The notes under the pieces: generated by a model
What the model was told of the DNA's origin: nothing
Seen by the model: only the letters and a program-made list of their open reading frames with translations
Database searches by the model: none
In this document: positions 29,669 through 38,882 of the stretch, piece after piece
Position numbering within the stretch: position 1 is the first letter of the stretch
How the letters are laid out: the number at the start of each line of letters is the position of its first letter
Position numbers and translations under genes: made by a program
Assembly (NCBI GenBank): GCA_019750915.1
Contig: JAIENY010000009.1
Span: 1 to 64,000, forward strand
Length of the DNA stretch: 64,000 nt
Origin: Xanthobacteraceae bacterium
GTDB taxonomy: Bacteria; Pseudomonadota; Alphaproteobacteria; Rhizobiales; Xanthobacteraceae
Direction of reading: 5' to 3'

Positions 29669-30061
29669 TCAAGGCGCCGGCGTGATCGACTGGACGGTAT
29701 AGGTGCCGCCGGAGCCGCTCAGGGTGAAATTGACCTTGTCGCCGGTCTTCACCTTTGCGAGATCGACCGACGGTGCAACCGCGAACTCCATCGTCATGGC
29801 GGGCCAGTTGATGGCGGGAATCGGACCGTGATCGAAGGTGATCTTGTGATCCGCGGCGTTTAGCGCCGTGACCGTACCGGTGGCGGTCGCGCTCTTTGCG
29901 GCCTTCGCGTCGCTCATCGGCGCCATCTTCTTCATGTCAGACATGCCCGTGCCGCCTTGCGCGGACGCGGAGCCTATCTGCAGCGTCAGGGTTGCGCTGA
30001 TTAGCGCGGCGGCAAGAACCCCGGGACGCGAGGTCCAGCGATGGTTGTCGACGAAGTACAT
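29669..30061 (-). CDS. cusF: CusF-like periplasmic copper chaperone
   Basis: The 130-residue product has a hydrophobic signal segment ending near SASAQG, a Met-rich linker (GMSDMKKMAPMSD), and the CusF barrel with HGPIPAINWPAMTMEFAV. This holds the His, Trp and two Met ligands for Cu(I)/Ag(I). AGGAGAATATCT before the ATG at 30061 decides the start; the frame extends further upstream without signal features. It lies downstream of cusA on the same strand and would load the CusCBA pump. Confidence 0.9.
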   Translation of the reverse strand: MYFVDNHRWTSRPGVLAAALISATLTLQIGSASAQGGTGMSDMKKMAPMSDAKAAKSATATGTVTALNAADHKITFDHGPIPAINWPAMTMEFAVAPSVDLAKVKTGDKVNFTLSGSGGTYTVQSITPAP

Positions 30062-30208
30062 AGATATTCTCCTGTTTGGCTTGATGATTGGCAGAGACCA
30101 CGAGGGCGTGGGTTGCTGGTGATGAACGATTGAACGGGAGCCGCTAGGACCGTCTTCGCGTCCATTGCCGCCGTTTCCGACGCGCAATTCTGTGAGGCCG
30201 CTCTTCCA

Positions 30209-33200
30209 TCATTGCACGTTCTCCGCACGATGCAGGTCTAGCGTCGGCGTCAAATTCCGATGTCCACCGTCTTTCTCTTCGCCGTGCCACGGCGAGGCTG
30301 GCAACCCGTATCCCTTGACGATCGCAAAGATGGCGGGAATGACCACGAGGGTCAGCACGGTCGACGAAACCATGCCGCCAATCATCGGCACGGCAATGCG
30401 CTGCATGACCTCCGAGCCGGTCCCCGTGCTCCAGAGAATCGGCACCAGGCCCGCCATGATAGCGACGACCGTCATCATCTTGGGCCGCACCCGGTCCACC
30501 GCGCCGACCATGATCGCGTCGTACAGATCGACGCGCGTGAAAGGCTCGCAGGTAGCCGCGCGTTCCGCCTTCAATTCGGCCATGGCCTGTTCGAGGTAGA
30601 TCAGCATGACGACGCCGGTCTCGGCCGCGACGCCGGCCAACGCGATGAAGCCAACGGCGACGGCGACCGACATGTTGAATCCCAGCCACCACATCAACCA
30701 GATGCCGCCGACCAGCGAGAACGGCAGCGACAACATCACGATAAGGGTGTCGGCCAGTTTCCGGAAATTAAGATAGAGCAGCAGGAAGATGATCAGCAAT
30801 GTCACCGGCACGACGATCTTTAGCCGCGCTTCCGCGCGCTCCAGATATTCAAATTGCCCGCTCCAAGAGACATAATAGCCCGGCGGAAACTTGACCTTCT
30901 GCGCGACCGCCTGCTGCGCCTCCGCGACGTAGCCGCCCAGATCGCGACCGGTAATGTCGACGTAGATGTAAACCGCGAGTTGACCGTTCTCGGTGCGAAT
31001 GGACGTGGCGCCGCGGGTCAATTTCACGCTGGCGACCTGGCCGAGCGGAACGCTTCCGCCGGCCGCCAGCGGCACCTGGACATCGGTGCTGATCGTTTGC
31101 GGGCTGGAGCGCAACGCGCGCGGGTACCGGATGTTGACGGCATAACGCTCCCGGCCTTCGACCGTCGTGGTGACAGTTTCACCGCCGAGTGCCGTGGAGA
31201 TCACGTCCTGGATATCACTGATCGTCAGCCCGTAGCGACCCAACGCCAAACGATCGGGGATGATCTCCAAATAGTATCCGCCGATCACGCGCTCCGCGTA
31301 GGCGCTTGAGGTACCGGGCACCGATCTGACCACCCCTTCGACTTCGCGGGCGATCTTCTCCATTTCTCCAAGATCCTTGCCGAAAATCTTGATCCCGACG
31401 GGGGTGCGGATTCCGGTCGACAGCATGTCGATGCGAGCGCGGATCGGCATTGTCCAAGCATTCGACACCCCAGGAAACTGGAGCGCCTTGTCCATCTCGG
31501 CCTTGAGACTGTCGATCGTCACGCCGGGCCGCCATTCCGATTTCGGCTTCAAATTGATGATGGTCTCGAACATCTCGGTCGGCGCCGGATCGGTCGCGGT
31601 CGAGGCGCGGCCCGCTTTGCCATAGACGGACGCGACTTCGGGAAACGACTTGATGATGCGATCCTGAGTCTGCAACAGCTCCGCCGCCTTGGTGATGGAC
31701 AGACCGGGCAGCGTCGTCGGCATGTACATCAACGTGCCTTCATTGAGGCTCGGCATGAACTCGCTGCCGAGTTGGCGGGCAGGCCAAATCGTCACCGCAA
31801 GCGCCACCAGCGCAAACACGATCGTCAATGTCTTGGCGTTGAGAACCCACCGGATCACCGGTCGGTACACCCAGATCAGGAACCTGTTCACCGGATTCTT
31901 GTGTTCCGAGATGATGCGCCCGCGGACGAAGATGACCATCAGGGCAGGCACCAGCGTGATCGAGAGCAGGGCGGCCGCGGCCATCGAAAATGTTTTAGTG
32001 TAGGCGAGCGGCCCGAACATGCGTCCTTCCTGCGCCTCCAGGGTAAAGATCGGCAGGAACGAGACGGTGATCACCAGCAAACTGAAGAACAGCGATGGTC
32101 CGACCTCGCTCGCCGCATTGATTAAGATCTGCGTCCGCGGCGTTCCGGGCTCCGCGCGCTCCAGGTGCTTGTGTGCATTTTCGATCATGACGATCGCTGC
32201 GTCGATCATGGCGCCGACCGCGATAGCGATGCCGCCAAGGCTCATGATGTTGGCGCCGAGCCCCATGAATTTCATGGCGGCGAAGGCCATCAGGATGCCG
32301 ACGGGGAGCATCAGAATGGCCACGAGGGCGCTGCGCAGGTGAAGCAGGAAAATGAAGCAAACGAAGGCAACGATGATGCTCTCTTCGAGCAGCGTGCCCT
32401 TGAGGGTCTCGATGGCCGCCTTGATCAGTTCGGAGCGATCATAGACCGAGATGATCTCGACGCCCTTGGGCAGGCTTGAAGCGATCTCGGCGAGGCGCGC
32501 CTTCACGTTGTCGATGACTGTGAGGGCGTTGGCGCCGAACCGCTGCAACGCGATGCCGCTGACAACCTCTCCGTCGCCGTTGAGTTCGGTAATTCCTCGC
32601 CGCTCGTCCGGACCGAGTTCGACGCGAGCAACGTCCCGCAATCGAAGCGGAGCCCCCGCGTCGGTCTTCAGCACGATGTTCTCGATGTCCTCGATGCCCC
32701 TGAGGTAGCCGCGGCCGCGGACGACGAATTCAAACTCCGACAGTTCCACGGTGCGACCGCCAACATCCATGTTGCTCGCCCGGACGGCACTGCGGAGCTT
32801 GTCCAGCGAGATGCCCTGGGCGCGCAATTTCTGCGGATCGACGACGATGTTGTATTGCTTGACGAAGCCGCCGACGCTGGCCACTTCCGCAACGCCTTCG
32901 GCATTGGAAATGCCATACCGAACGATCCAGTCCTGGACCGACCGCAGTTCGGCGAGGGTCATGTTCTTGGCCACGACGGCGTACTGGTAGACCCAGCCCA
33001 CGCCGGTTGCGTCGGGCCCAAGAGTGGGTGTCACGCCGGCAGGAAGCCGGCGCGCTACGGTGTTGAGATATTCCAACACGCGCGAGCGTGCCCAGTAGGG
33101 ATCCGTGCCGTCCTCGAAGATGACGTAGACAAAGGACACGCCGAAAAACGAGAAGCCCCGCACCACCTTCGATTTCGGCACCGTCAGCATCGCGGTGGTC

Positions 33201-33406
33201 AATGGATAGGTCACCTGATCCTCGACGACCTGCGGCGCTTGCCCGGGATATTCGGTGTAGACGATCACCTGCACGTCGGAGAGATCGGGGATGGCATCGA
33301 GCGGCAGGGTGCGCAGCGCATAGATGCCCGCCATGACTGCGAATACCGTCCCGATCAGGACGAGCATGAGATTCCGCGCCGACCAGGCGATCAGGCGGGC
33401 GATCAT
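30209..33406 (-). CDS. cusA: Cu(I)/Ag(I) RND pump, CusA type
   Basis: The 1065-residue product is full length. The membrane motif GAMIDAAIVMIEN (D402, E409) is the version found in monovalent-cation exporters, in contrast to the CzcA gene of this window. Porter-domain signatures are intact (GGYYLEIIPDRLALGRYGL, VKFPPGYYVSWSGQFEYLE) and Met residues occur along the proposed path. It overlaps cusB by four bases and is followed by cusF. Two broken relatives of this gene lie at 43183-43688 and 58319-59442. A SigF-type promoter lies upstream of cusB. Confidence 0.95.
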   Translation of the reverse strand: MIARLIAWSARNLMLVLIGTVFAVMAGIYALRTLPLDAIPDLSDVQVIVYTEYPGQAPQVVEDQVTYPLTTAMLTVPKSKVVRGFSFFGVSFVYVIFEDGTDPYWARSRVLEYLNTVARRLPAGVTPTLGPDATGVGWVYQYAVVAKNMTLAELRSVQDWIVRYGISNAEGVAEVASVGGFVKQYNIVVDPQKLRAQGISLDKLRSAVRASNMDVGGRTVELSEFEFVVRGRGYLRGIEDIENIVLKTDAGAPLRLRDVARVELGPDERRGITELNGDGEVVSGIALQRFGANALTVIDNVKARLAEIASSLPKGVEIISVYDRSELIKAAIETLKGTLLEESIIVAFVCFIFLLHLRSALVAILMLPVGILMAFAAMKFMGLGANIMSLGGIAIAVGAMIDAAIVMIENAHKHLERAEPGTPRTQILINAASEVGPSLFFSLLVITVSFLPIFTLEAQEGRMFGPLAYTKTFSMAAAALLSITLVPALMVIFVRGRIISEHKNPVNRFLIWVYRPVIRWVLNAKTLTIVFALVALAVTIWPARQLGSEFMPSLNEGTLMYMPTTLPGLSITKAAELLQTQDRIIKSFPEVASVYGKAGRASTATDPAPTEMFETIINLKPKSEWRPGVTIDSLKAEMDKALQFPGVSNAWTMPIRARIDMLSTGIRTPVGIKIFGKDLGEMEKIAREVEGVVRSVPGTSSAYAERVIGGYYLEIIPDRLALGRYGLTISDIQDVISTALGGETVTTTVEGRERYAVNIRYPRALRSSPQTISTDVQVPLAAGGSVPLGQVASVKLTRGATSIRTENGQLAVYIYVDITGRDLGGYVAEAQQAVAQKVKFPPGYYVSWSGQFEYLERAEARLKIVVPVTLLIIFLLLYLNFRKLADTLIVMLSLPFSLVGGIWLMWWLGFNMSVAVAVGFIALAGVAAETGVVMLIYLEQAMAELKAERAATCEPFTRVDLYDAIMVGAVDRVRPKMMTVVAIMAGLVPILWSTGTGSEVMQRIAVPMIGGMVSSTVLTLVVIPAIFAIVKGYGLPASPWHGEEKDGGHRNLTPTLDLHRAENVQ

Positions 33407-34926
33407 TTCGATTTCTCTCCGTCTGTAAATGCCTGCAAGGCGGATTTCAGGTTGCTTTCGGCATCGATCAGGAAGTTGGCGGCAACGACAACGCGATCGC
33501 CTTCGCCGACCCCTTCGCGGATCTCAGTGTAGTCCTCGCCGTGCGTGCCGACCTTGACTTCACGCGGCTCGAAACGGCCTTCGCCTTTGTCGATGAAAAC
33601 GATCTGCCGCGCTCCGGTATCGATCACCGCGCCGTTGGGTACCGCGATCACGGGCTTTTCCGCACCGAACGCGATTTCAACATCGGCGAACATGTCGGGA
33701 AGAAGCACGTCGTCCGGATTGGGTAGTTCGATACGCACCTTGGTGGTGCGCGTCTCGGTGTTGACCTGGGGATAGATCAAGGCGACGGATCCCTTGAATT
33801 CACGTCCCGGCAGGCTGCGGAGCTTGATGGTTGCCGCCGAGCCGATCTTCACGGCATCGATATCCTGTTCGGCGACGTCGGCGATCACCCAGATCACGGA
33901 GGTGTCGGCCAGCCGAAACAGCACGTCGCCCGGCATCGCCCGCATGCCTTCGACCGCCGTTCGTTCCAGAATCACGCCATCGCGGGGGGCCGTCCAGGTA
34001 ATGGTCAGCGGCACCGTTTTGGTGCGTTCGATGTCGGCGATCACGTCGGCGGGCACGGCAAGGTTTTCGAGTCGCCGCCGCGCGCCCTCGACCAGTTGCT
34101 TGCGCCCCGCGAGATTGGCTGTTCCAGCACTGTCCCCGACGATGGAGAGATATTGGGCGCCGGCGGATGCCACATCCGGGGAATAAAGTTTCAGAAGGGG
34201 CTGTCCCTTGGTGACATGATCGCCTGTCGTAACGTTCTCGACGCTTTCGATGAACGACTGCGCCCGCAACGAAATGACGGCCACGCGCCGCTCATCGAGC
34301 TTGATCGTTCCGGGGGCGCGGATGGGCCTCGTCACGGTGCGCAGAGCGGCGGGCTCGGAGCGCACGCCGGTGCGCTGCAGCTTGCCCGGTGAAATCTGGA
34401 TCGTGGAGGCGTCGTTCTCACCCTCGTAGACGGCGATGTAGTCCATTCCCATCGAATCCTTTTTCGGGACGGGAGAGGTGTCGGGAAGACCCATTGGATT
34501 GCGATAGAAGAGAATTCGCTTGGCTCCGGAGTTGGCGTCCTGGGTTGGCGCTGCGGTTTCCCGAGGATTGTCGAAGCTGACGTCTTCGCTGGTATGAACG
34601 GCGATATACGATCGCCCGTCCGGCGTCGTCCTGGCATCCTTGGAATAGAGCGCCTTGCCGTCGGGGTCGCGGTAGTAAATGACCGGACCTGAGCCTGCGG
34701 GTTGGCTGGGGTGGGATCCGAGCATGGCTGCGATGCGTGGCGGGATCCAGTCGGGCAACGCCGGATCGGAGTGGCCGAGACGATAGCCAAGTCCCAGCGT
34801 TGCGGCGAGGGCGCTGATCGCGAACACCATGAGCACGATCCGTTTCGCGGTCGATCTTCCGGCTCGGGCGCGGCGCGTCATATGTCCATCTTCGAATGGA
34901 TGGTAATCAGTCAACTTGTCCATCAA
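33403..34926 (-). CDS. cusB: CusB-like adaptor with extra metal-binding segments
   Basis: The 507-residue product has an N-terminal membrane anchor (about residues 25-48). Two copies of a short metal-binding module follow: IYYRDPDGKALYSKDARTTP, and LFYRNPMGLPD through DSMGMDYIAVYEG. The adaptor body follows, with a hairpin, a lipoyl-like part and a barrel (SLRAQSFIESVENVTTGDHV, TWTAPRDGVILERTAVEGM). CusB proteins take Cu(I) from CusF and activate CusA. The GC-rich 200-base leader back to the SigF-type promoter has no further gene. It overlaps cusA by four bases, and the outer-membrane partner may be the CusC-like protein at 16686-18143. Confidence 0.92.
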   Translation of the reverse strand: MMDKLTDYHPFEDGHMTRRARAGRSTAKRIVLMVFAISALAATLGLGYRLGHSDPALPDWIPPRIAAMLGSHPSQPAGSGPVIYYRDPDGKALYSKDARTTPDGRSYIAVHTSEDVSFDNPRETAAPTQDANSGAKRILFYRNPMGLPDTSPVPKKDSMGMDYIAVYEGENDASTIQISPGKLQRTGVRSEPAALRTVTRPIRAPGTIKLDERRVAVISLRAQSFIESVENVTTGDHVTKGQPLLKLYSPDVASAGAQYLSIVGDSAGTANLAGRKQLVEGARRRLENLAVPADVIADIERTKTVPLTITWTAPRDGVILERTAVEGMRAMPGDVLFRLADTSVIWVIADVAEQDIDAVKIGSAATIKLRSLPGREFKGSVALIYPQVNTETRTTKVRIELPNPDDVLLPDMFADVEIAFGAEKPVIAVPNGAVIDTGARQIVFIDKGEGRFEPREVKVGTHGEDYTEIREGVGEGDRVVVAANFLIDAESNLKSALQAFTDGEKSK

Positions 34927-35239
34927 TAGTGTGCCCCTGATGCGGCTTGCGCGGAAGAATGCAATTGAACCCTCTGGCGACCGCTCGACGTTCGGAAGGA
35001 GATCGCGAGCCGTCCCCCCCGCCCGGGATGATCTGACGATCCTTCAATCCCCACGAACCATTGCCCGGACCCGAGGCGGTTCGTCGGCAAGGCAAGACGA
35101 GCTTGCAGACGAACCACCTGTTAGTTCGCGCCGCATACCGAACCGGTTACAGATTCACGACGACGTGAAAGCTTCGCCCAAGTGGTCCTTCGTGCTGCGA
35201 AACAATAGGGCGGCGATGAACGGTCCACCGCGGCTGGTT
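34927..35239. other. Leader of cusBA with a SigF-type promoter
   Basis: No convincing gene lies here. It contains the promoter at 35125-35168, pointing toward cusB and leaving a leader of about 190 bases, which could hold post-transcriptional control. Confidence 0.5.
35125..35168 (-). promoter_or_regulatory. SigF-type promoter upstream of cusBA, with inverted repeat
   Basis: On the minus strand the site reads TCACG-N4-CGTGA-N4-GTAACC-N16-CGAA. GTAACC and CGAA match the consensus I recall for Caulobacter SigF. The inverted repeat directly upstream is shared with four other sites exactly or nearly so, and with a sixth at altered spacing. Confidence 0.75.
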
Positions 35240-35500
35240 TCATCCGCGGCCGTCTTTTTGTTCCGGCGTATTCTGCTTGTCGTGACGCTCGTTGCTGGAT
35301 TTCATCATATGATTGCAGCTTTCCATCATTTGCTGCATTTGGCCCATCATGTTCATCATTCCCTGTGAGCCGTTGCCCATCATGGGTTGATTGTTTTCCG
35401 TCGGTTTCTTCGGCGGCGTCGACGTCTCGTCCGCCCGGACGGCTGCGGAAGCCGCCAAGGACGCAATCAATGTGAGCGGGATGAGCGTGGTGATCTTCAT
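35240..35500 (-). CDS. Small Met-rich periplasmic protein
   Basis: The 86-residue product has a signal peptide (MKITTLIPLTLIASLAASAA, cleavage near VRADE). The mature protein is Met-rich (MMGNGSQGMMNMMGQMQQMM, with a Cys and His after it), a composition suited to Cu(I) binding. AGGAAAGG before the ATG at 35500 decides the start. A longer paralogue at 49665-50105 shares the repeated MMxQM pattern and charged tail, and both follow a similar small membrane protein. It is probably cotranscribed with that gene from the SigF-type promoter at 35917-35960. Confidence 0.78.
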   Translation of the reverse strand: MKITTLIPLTLIASLAASAAVRADETSTPPKKPTENNQPMMGNGSQGMMNMMGQMQQMMESCNHMMKSSNERHDKQNTPEQKDGRG

Positions 35501-35531
35501 CTTGTTGCCTTTCCTAAAGTTTGGACTCGCG

Positions 35532-35831
35532 TCACTGGTCAACGCGAGTTGCGGTGCGGTTTGGTGCAGACTGCGACGCTTCGCGTCGGTCGCATCCCGA
35601 GGCATTGCCACGAGAACACAGGTGCAGGGCGCACATCGCCAGACAGGGGAGTGCGGGCAGCAGGAACGGTCCGATGCCCGACGCAACGAGCCAAGGCCAG
35701 CCGAGCGCGGCTCCGGCAAGCAACGCCGACGTGGCCAGAATCAGCCACAACGTGCGGCTGCGGAAGCCAAACGTGCCGGGCATCCGACGGCGCAGATCTC
35801 GCCTATCCAACGCCGACGTCAACCACGTCAT
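35532..35831 (-). CDS. Small membrane protein, partner of the Met-rich protein
   Basis: The 99-residue product has two membrane segments (about residues 27-45 and 47-70) with GWPWLVASGIGPFLLPALPC and a Met-Cys pair, and a Cys-rich soluble tail (LCSRGNASGCD). A longer relative at 49238-49672 has GWGWLVAAGLAPVILSTLPC. GGAGA before the ATG at 35831 decides the start. A 12-base repeat (CATGACAGGAGA) occurs twice in the leader, duplicating start codon and ribosome-binding site, so 35849 is an alternative. The promoter at 35917-35960 reads into it. Confidence 0.72.
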   Translation of the reverse strand: MTWLTSALDRRDLRRRMPGTFGFRSRTLWLILATSALLAGAALGWPWLVASGIGPFLLPALPCLAMCALHLCSRGNASGCDRREASQSAPNRTATRVDQ

Positions 35832-35916
35832 GGTCGCGTCTCCTGTCATGGTCTCCTGTCATGCACGACAATTGCACTTTGGGCGCCCGCTTCAGAGGGC
35901 GAGCGTCATCTATTAG

Positions 35917-35960
35917 TTCGCGAAGGGGCGCACGCCGGTTACATGCTCACGCCTTCGTGA
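35917..35960 (-). promoter_or_regulatory. SigF-type promoter for the membrane/Met-rich gene pair
   Basis: On the minus strand the site reads TCACG-N4-CGTGA-N4-GTAACC-N16-CGAA. It lies 86 bases before the membrane-protein start. Confidence 0.78.
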
Positions 35961-36129
35961 GATCGACCGGATGAGCGGTTTTCTCGGCACGGACAAACAG
36001 GTGATATGCCGTCTTCCATCGTGGCTGCACTCATCGCCGCCGCCGCGACCTTCAGCATTCATGTTGGTGTAGACGAAGTAAGAATTTGGTCTTTCCACCG
36101 CGCAATGCCCGGGCGCGCCCAATGCCAGC

Positions 36130-36771
36130 CTACCAACGCAGCAGTTTGGGGCCGAGCACGGCGCCGGCGACCGTGCACAACACGATCGTGCCCCCATACC
36201 AGAGCGCAATGAAGGGAAGCAGGTCATCCATGCAATGCAAAGCATAAGCGGTCGCGCTGACGCCGCCGGCGACCAGCCCGGCGAGCGCACCGGTGTGGAC
36301 CAAATCCGTCGGGGCCGCGAGGCGGACCGCCGCCATGATTGCGGCGAACGGTACGACCGCCACCGTGGGGATGGCGATCAGGCATTCGAGCCAGTAACTG
36401 CCGAACACCATGGTCTCCCAGTGCGACCGCGGTGCCGTGGCAAGACTGATGGCTGCGATGATCATGGACGCGAGAAACGGCAGGACCGTGACGGCAAACC
36501 GGACCCCAAATTCGCCGCCAGGACGGATGTATTTGACAAGGTAATGCGAGGCCAAGATCACGATTGACAAACTGAAGGTCAGTTTTGCGAGTAGGAAGAT
36601 TTTGGCGTGCATCTCTCTGAGGTCGGCGCGAACGCCGAGGACGAAGACCACCGCCAGCAGGGATGCCGCGGCTCCTATCAAGATTGCATTCCGGACGTTC
36701 CGGACGACCTCCCGCGTGTCGACCGGGTCGACCTGCGAACTGAGCATGGAAATCAATTCGTTGGTTTTCAC
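36130..36771 (-). CDS. nrsF: NrsF-type membrane anti-sigma factor
   Basis: The 213-residue product has six membrane segments and the DUF1109/NrsF pattern: a short cytosolic N-terminus that would hold the sigma factor, then LECLIAIPTVAVVPFA, GALAGLVAGGVSATAYALHC and IALWYGG. Cys130 and Cys180 match the two conserved cysteines reported for Caulobacter NrsF, which respond to heavy metals such as dichromate and cadmium. It overlaps the sigma gene by four bases. Metal attack on the thiols would release the sigma factor. A broken second copy lies at 56888-57524. Confidence 0.9.
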   Translation of the reverse strand: MKTNELISMLSSQVDPVDTREVVRNVRNAILIGAAASLLAVVFVLGVRADLREMHAKIFLLAKLTFSLSIVILASHYLVKYIRPGGEFGVRFAVTVLPFLASMIIAAISLATAPRSHWETMVFGSYWLECLIAIPTVAVVPFAAIMAAVRLAAPTDLVHTGALAGLVAGGVSATAYALHCMDDLLPFIALWYGGTIVLCTVAGAVLGPKLLRW

Positions 36772-37322
36772 GCTTTGGTCTCCCGTGCAATCAATGCCGT
36801 GAGGATCTTCAGCCCACGGTGAATGTTGACCTTGACGGCGGATGGCGACATCCCGCTACGATCGGCGGCTTCGGTCACGCTCAAGCCGTCGAGCTTCACG
36901 TATTGGAGCGAAAGTCTCATTCGTTCCGGTAACCTTTCAAAGAGCTTGGCGAGATCGAGCTGGCTTTCGGCGGCGGCGTTGTCGTTGGATGCCAGGATGT
37001 ATTCGGCGTTTTCCAAGGGTACGTGCGCCGTCGTGGTCCTGGTGCGTCGCAAATGGTCGATAAGCTTGTAGCGGGCAATAGCGTACACCCACGGCGTCAG
37101 CGGCTGCTCCGGATCGTAGGTGTGACGTTGCATATGGATGACGATCAATGCCTCCTGCACGAGATCTTCAGTTTCTTCGGCCGCGCGTCCGGATCGCAAA
37201 AGTCTGCTCTTGTAGTAGCTTCGCAGATGTCCGCTCAAAGCCGTCAGCAGCGATCGATGCGCATTGGAATCGCCTTCGAGGCTCGCCGTCATGAGTGCTT
37301 TGAGCTCGGACTCCTTTGTCAT
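36768..37322 (-). CDS. sigF: ECF sigma factor of the SigF type
   Basis: The 184-residue product has a region 2 (ETEDLVQEALIVIHMQRHTY, WVYAIARYKLIDHLRR) and region 4 (RLPERMRLSLQYVKLDGLSV, MSPSAVKVNIHRGLK) separated by a short linker, as in ECF sigma factors. It is coupled to nrsF, the same pairing as Caulobacter SigF-NrsF. Its own gene has a perfect GTAACC-N16-CGAA promoter directly upstream (37338-37363), implying autoregulation, and six further such promoters lie within 5.5 kb. It would therefore switch on cusBA and neighbouring genes under metal stress. Confidence 0.92.
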   Translation of the reverse strand: MTKESELKALMTASLEGDSNAHRSLLTALSGHLRSYYKSRLLRSGRAAEETEDLVQEALIVIHMQRHTYDPEQPLTPWVYAIARYKLIDHLRRTRTTTAHVPLENAEYILASNDNAAAESQLDLAKLFERLPERMRLSLQYVKLDGLSVTEAADRSGMSPSAVKVNIHRGLKILTALIARETKA

Positions 37323-37337
37323 CTCTCCCTCATTTGA

Positions 37338-37381
37338 TTCGAACGGAGAATGCCCGCGGTTACACGCTCACGGGATCGTGA
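37338..37381 (-). promoter_or_regulatory. Autoregulatory SigF-type promoter
   Basis: On the minus strand the site reads TCACG-N4-CGTGA-N4-GTAACC-N16-CGAA. The -10 CGAA lies 16 bases before the sigma gene start, so the leader is only about ten bases. Confidence 0.8.
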
Positions 37382-37716
37382 GTGCAGTGACCGCGACAGG
37401 CGGAGGTCAGGAGAGATCACAAAAAGATAGCACATCGGCATGGTTCCTCGATCAGACCGTTCAACGCTTCGATCCGACCGAGGATTATAGCGTGCTTTTG
37501 ACGAGGGCAAGCTGCGGCGCCGCAACGAATTCCTCGGCCATCGAACAGTTCTGCGAGTGGTTCTGGATGAAGACGGCGCTTGTGGCGACAGAGCTGGCTT
37601 TCGACGTTAACCGGCCGAGCGGCCCGGGGGGATCGGAACTGAGGAATATGGGAGGTTTGCACGAAGGGCACGTCTCGGTCGCCGCGTCTGCCCGACTCCA
37701 AAGTATGCGGTCGCGC
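37382..37716. other. Gap between two divergent SigF-type promoters
   Basis: No frame here has family features or a ribosome-binding site. It separates the sigma promoter from the one for the small exported protein. Confidence 0.45.
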
Positions 37717-37759
37717 TCACATCGTCGTGACCTGTAACCCGCCCGATCTCTCGCTCGAA
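37717..37759 (+). promoter_or_regulatory. SigF-type promoter for a small exported protein
   Basis: The site reads TCACA-N4-CGTGA-N3-GTAACC-N16-CGAA, so the inverted repeat has one mismatch and sits one base closer. It lies 58 bases before the ATG at 37817. Confidence 0.75.
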
Positions 37760-37816
37760 CTCATCTACATGCGATCCATTCAGGATCTGACGATCAAGCC
37801 GAGCCGGGAGACGAAA

Positions 37817-38089
37817 ATGGGCAAATCAAGCCTGGTTGCATTTCTGCCGCTGTTGCTGATCGCTGCCGCGTCGCCAAGCTTTGCGCACACGAACGGGATC
37901 GAAATGGGTTCGGCTCTCCGAACCAAGCCTGCGGAGCGGGCGGCTTCCGTAGTCTCGCGCGACGGCTGGGTCGGTACCCTGCGTTCGCTTCCGAAAACTT
38001 GCAGCTATCGCGGCGGACCGAAAACAGGCATGTGGTCGTGCGTACTAAACGTACGACGTTATGAACGGCGGAAGCCTTCGTTGAACTGA
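37817..38089 (+). CDS. Small exported protein, probable SigF target
   Basis: The 90-residue product has a signal peptide cleaved near SFAHT, so the mature protein starts with His. It has two cysteines ten residues apart (TCSYRGGPKTGMWSCV) and a basic tail. GGGAGACGAAA precedes the ATG; upstream ATGs lack this. The promoter at 37717-37759 points directly at it. I do not recognise the family. Small secreted proteins of this kind are known targets of metal-responsive ECF sigma factors, so a periplasmic protective role is plausible. Confidence 0.7.
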   Translation: MGKSSLVAFLPLLLIAAASPSFAHTNGIEMGSALRTKPAERAASVVSRDGWVGTLRSLPKTCSYRGGPKTGMWSCVLNVRRYERRKPSLN

Positions 38090-38601
38090 TTTCCGGGTGT
38101 GCCCATCGCCTAGCATGACGGCATCCCTCAGGAACGAACCCACATCATGAATCTTTCATGCGGGATGGCGATTCAGTATCCAAAGCTCGATTAGATCCCA
38201 ATAGCGGGCCATTTCAACTGCGTGGTCATGAGAGAATAAAAAGAGAATATTGGCGATCTGACAGGAGCATGCTGAAGTCGTTACGGTTGATTCCAGGACC
38301 GATGCAGAACGACGTCGTTGCTCAACCTGAGCGATGTTAATTTTCACTGCACTAGGCGTTGACCGCGCGCATTCTGGGAACGCAACCTTGGTTTTCACGA
38401 CGGACACAAGCATGACGGACCGCAGAAGGATATCCCGGCGAATATGCCCGCAAGAATGTTAGGCGATCGGGCGGCCGTGATCTTTTGCATTTCCTGGTGA
38501 GATCGGAAGGTTCTGTCCTGCCGAGATGCAGGAGGTTATGGTTTCTTGGTGTCCCTGGAGCGCGTGATCGCGACTTTACGCTCTGCGAGTTTGTTTGGCC
38601 G
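38090..38601. other. Gap without recognisable genes
   Basis: This stretch of about 510 bases has no frame with family features. It lies between the small SigF target and the arsH relic and looks like decayed sequence. Confidence 0.5.
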
Positions 38602-38882
38602 ATTCTTTCCTCTCGCTGTAACGATCTGTGAAATATCCGGTTACGCGGCATGTCAACAACGTGAACTTTATAGGCTCTTCCCTGAGGACGACGGCTTCAT
38701 CGACCCGGCGGCATCGAATTGTTCATAGGCGTTTGCGACCGATCACTGGTTGGGAAATCGCGATCGTCCGCATCCATCGGCCGAGGACACGGATTGATTG
38801 ACAGCATTGAACGATTGGAGAACCGCCGCACGCCTGCATGACGGCCAGCATCTTGTGCGTCGGCAGCACCGCGCCGTACGAC
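38602..38882 (-). pseudogene. arsH: Degenerate arsH fragment
   Basis: The nucleotide sequence matches the middle and C-terminal coding part of the intact arsH gene at 60314-61036 (compare 60358-60660), including the segment encoding [20 protein letters not shown]. There is a deletion of about 24 bases near 38680 and many substitutions and small indels, so no frame is intact. It is a relic of a second arsH copy. Confidence 0.75.

Noticed and set aside
34923-35117. Minus-strand frame of 64 codons in the cusB leader
   Set aside because: It has no ribosome-binding site, signal peptide or family pattern, and overlaps another frame of equal length.
36896-36921. GTAACC inside the sigma factor gene
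   Set aside because: It lies within coding sequence and no CGAA follows at the right distance.
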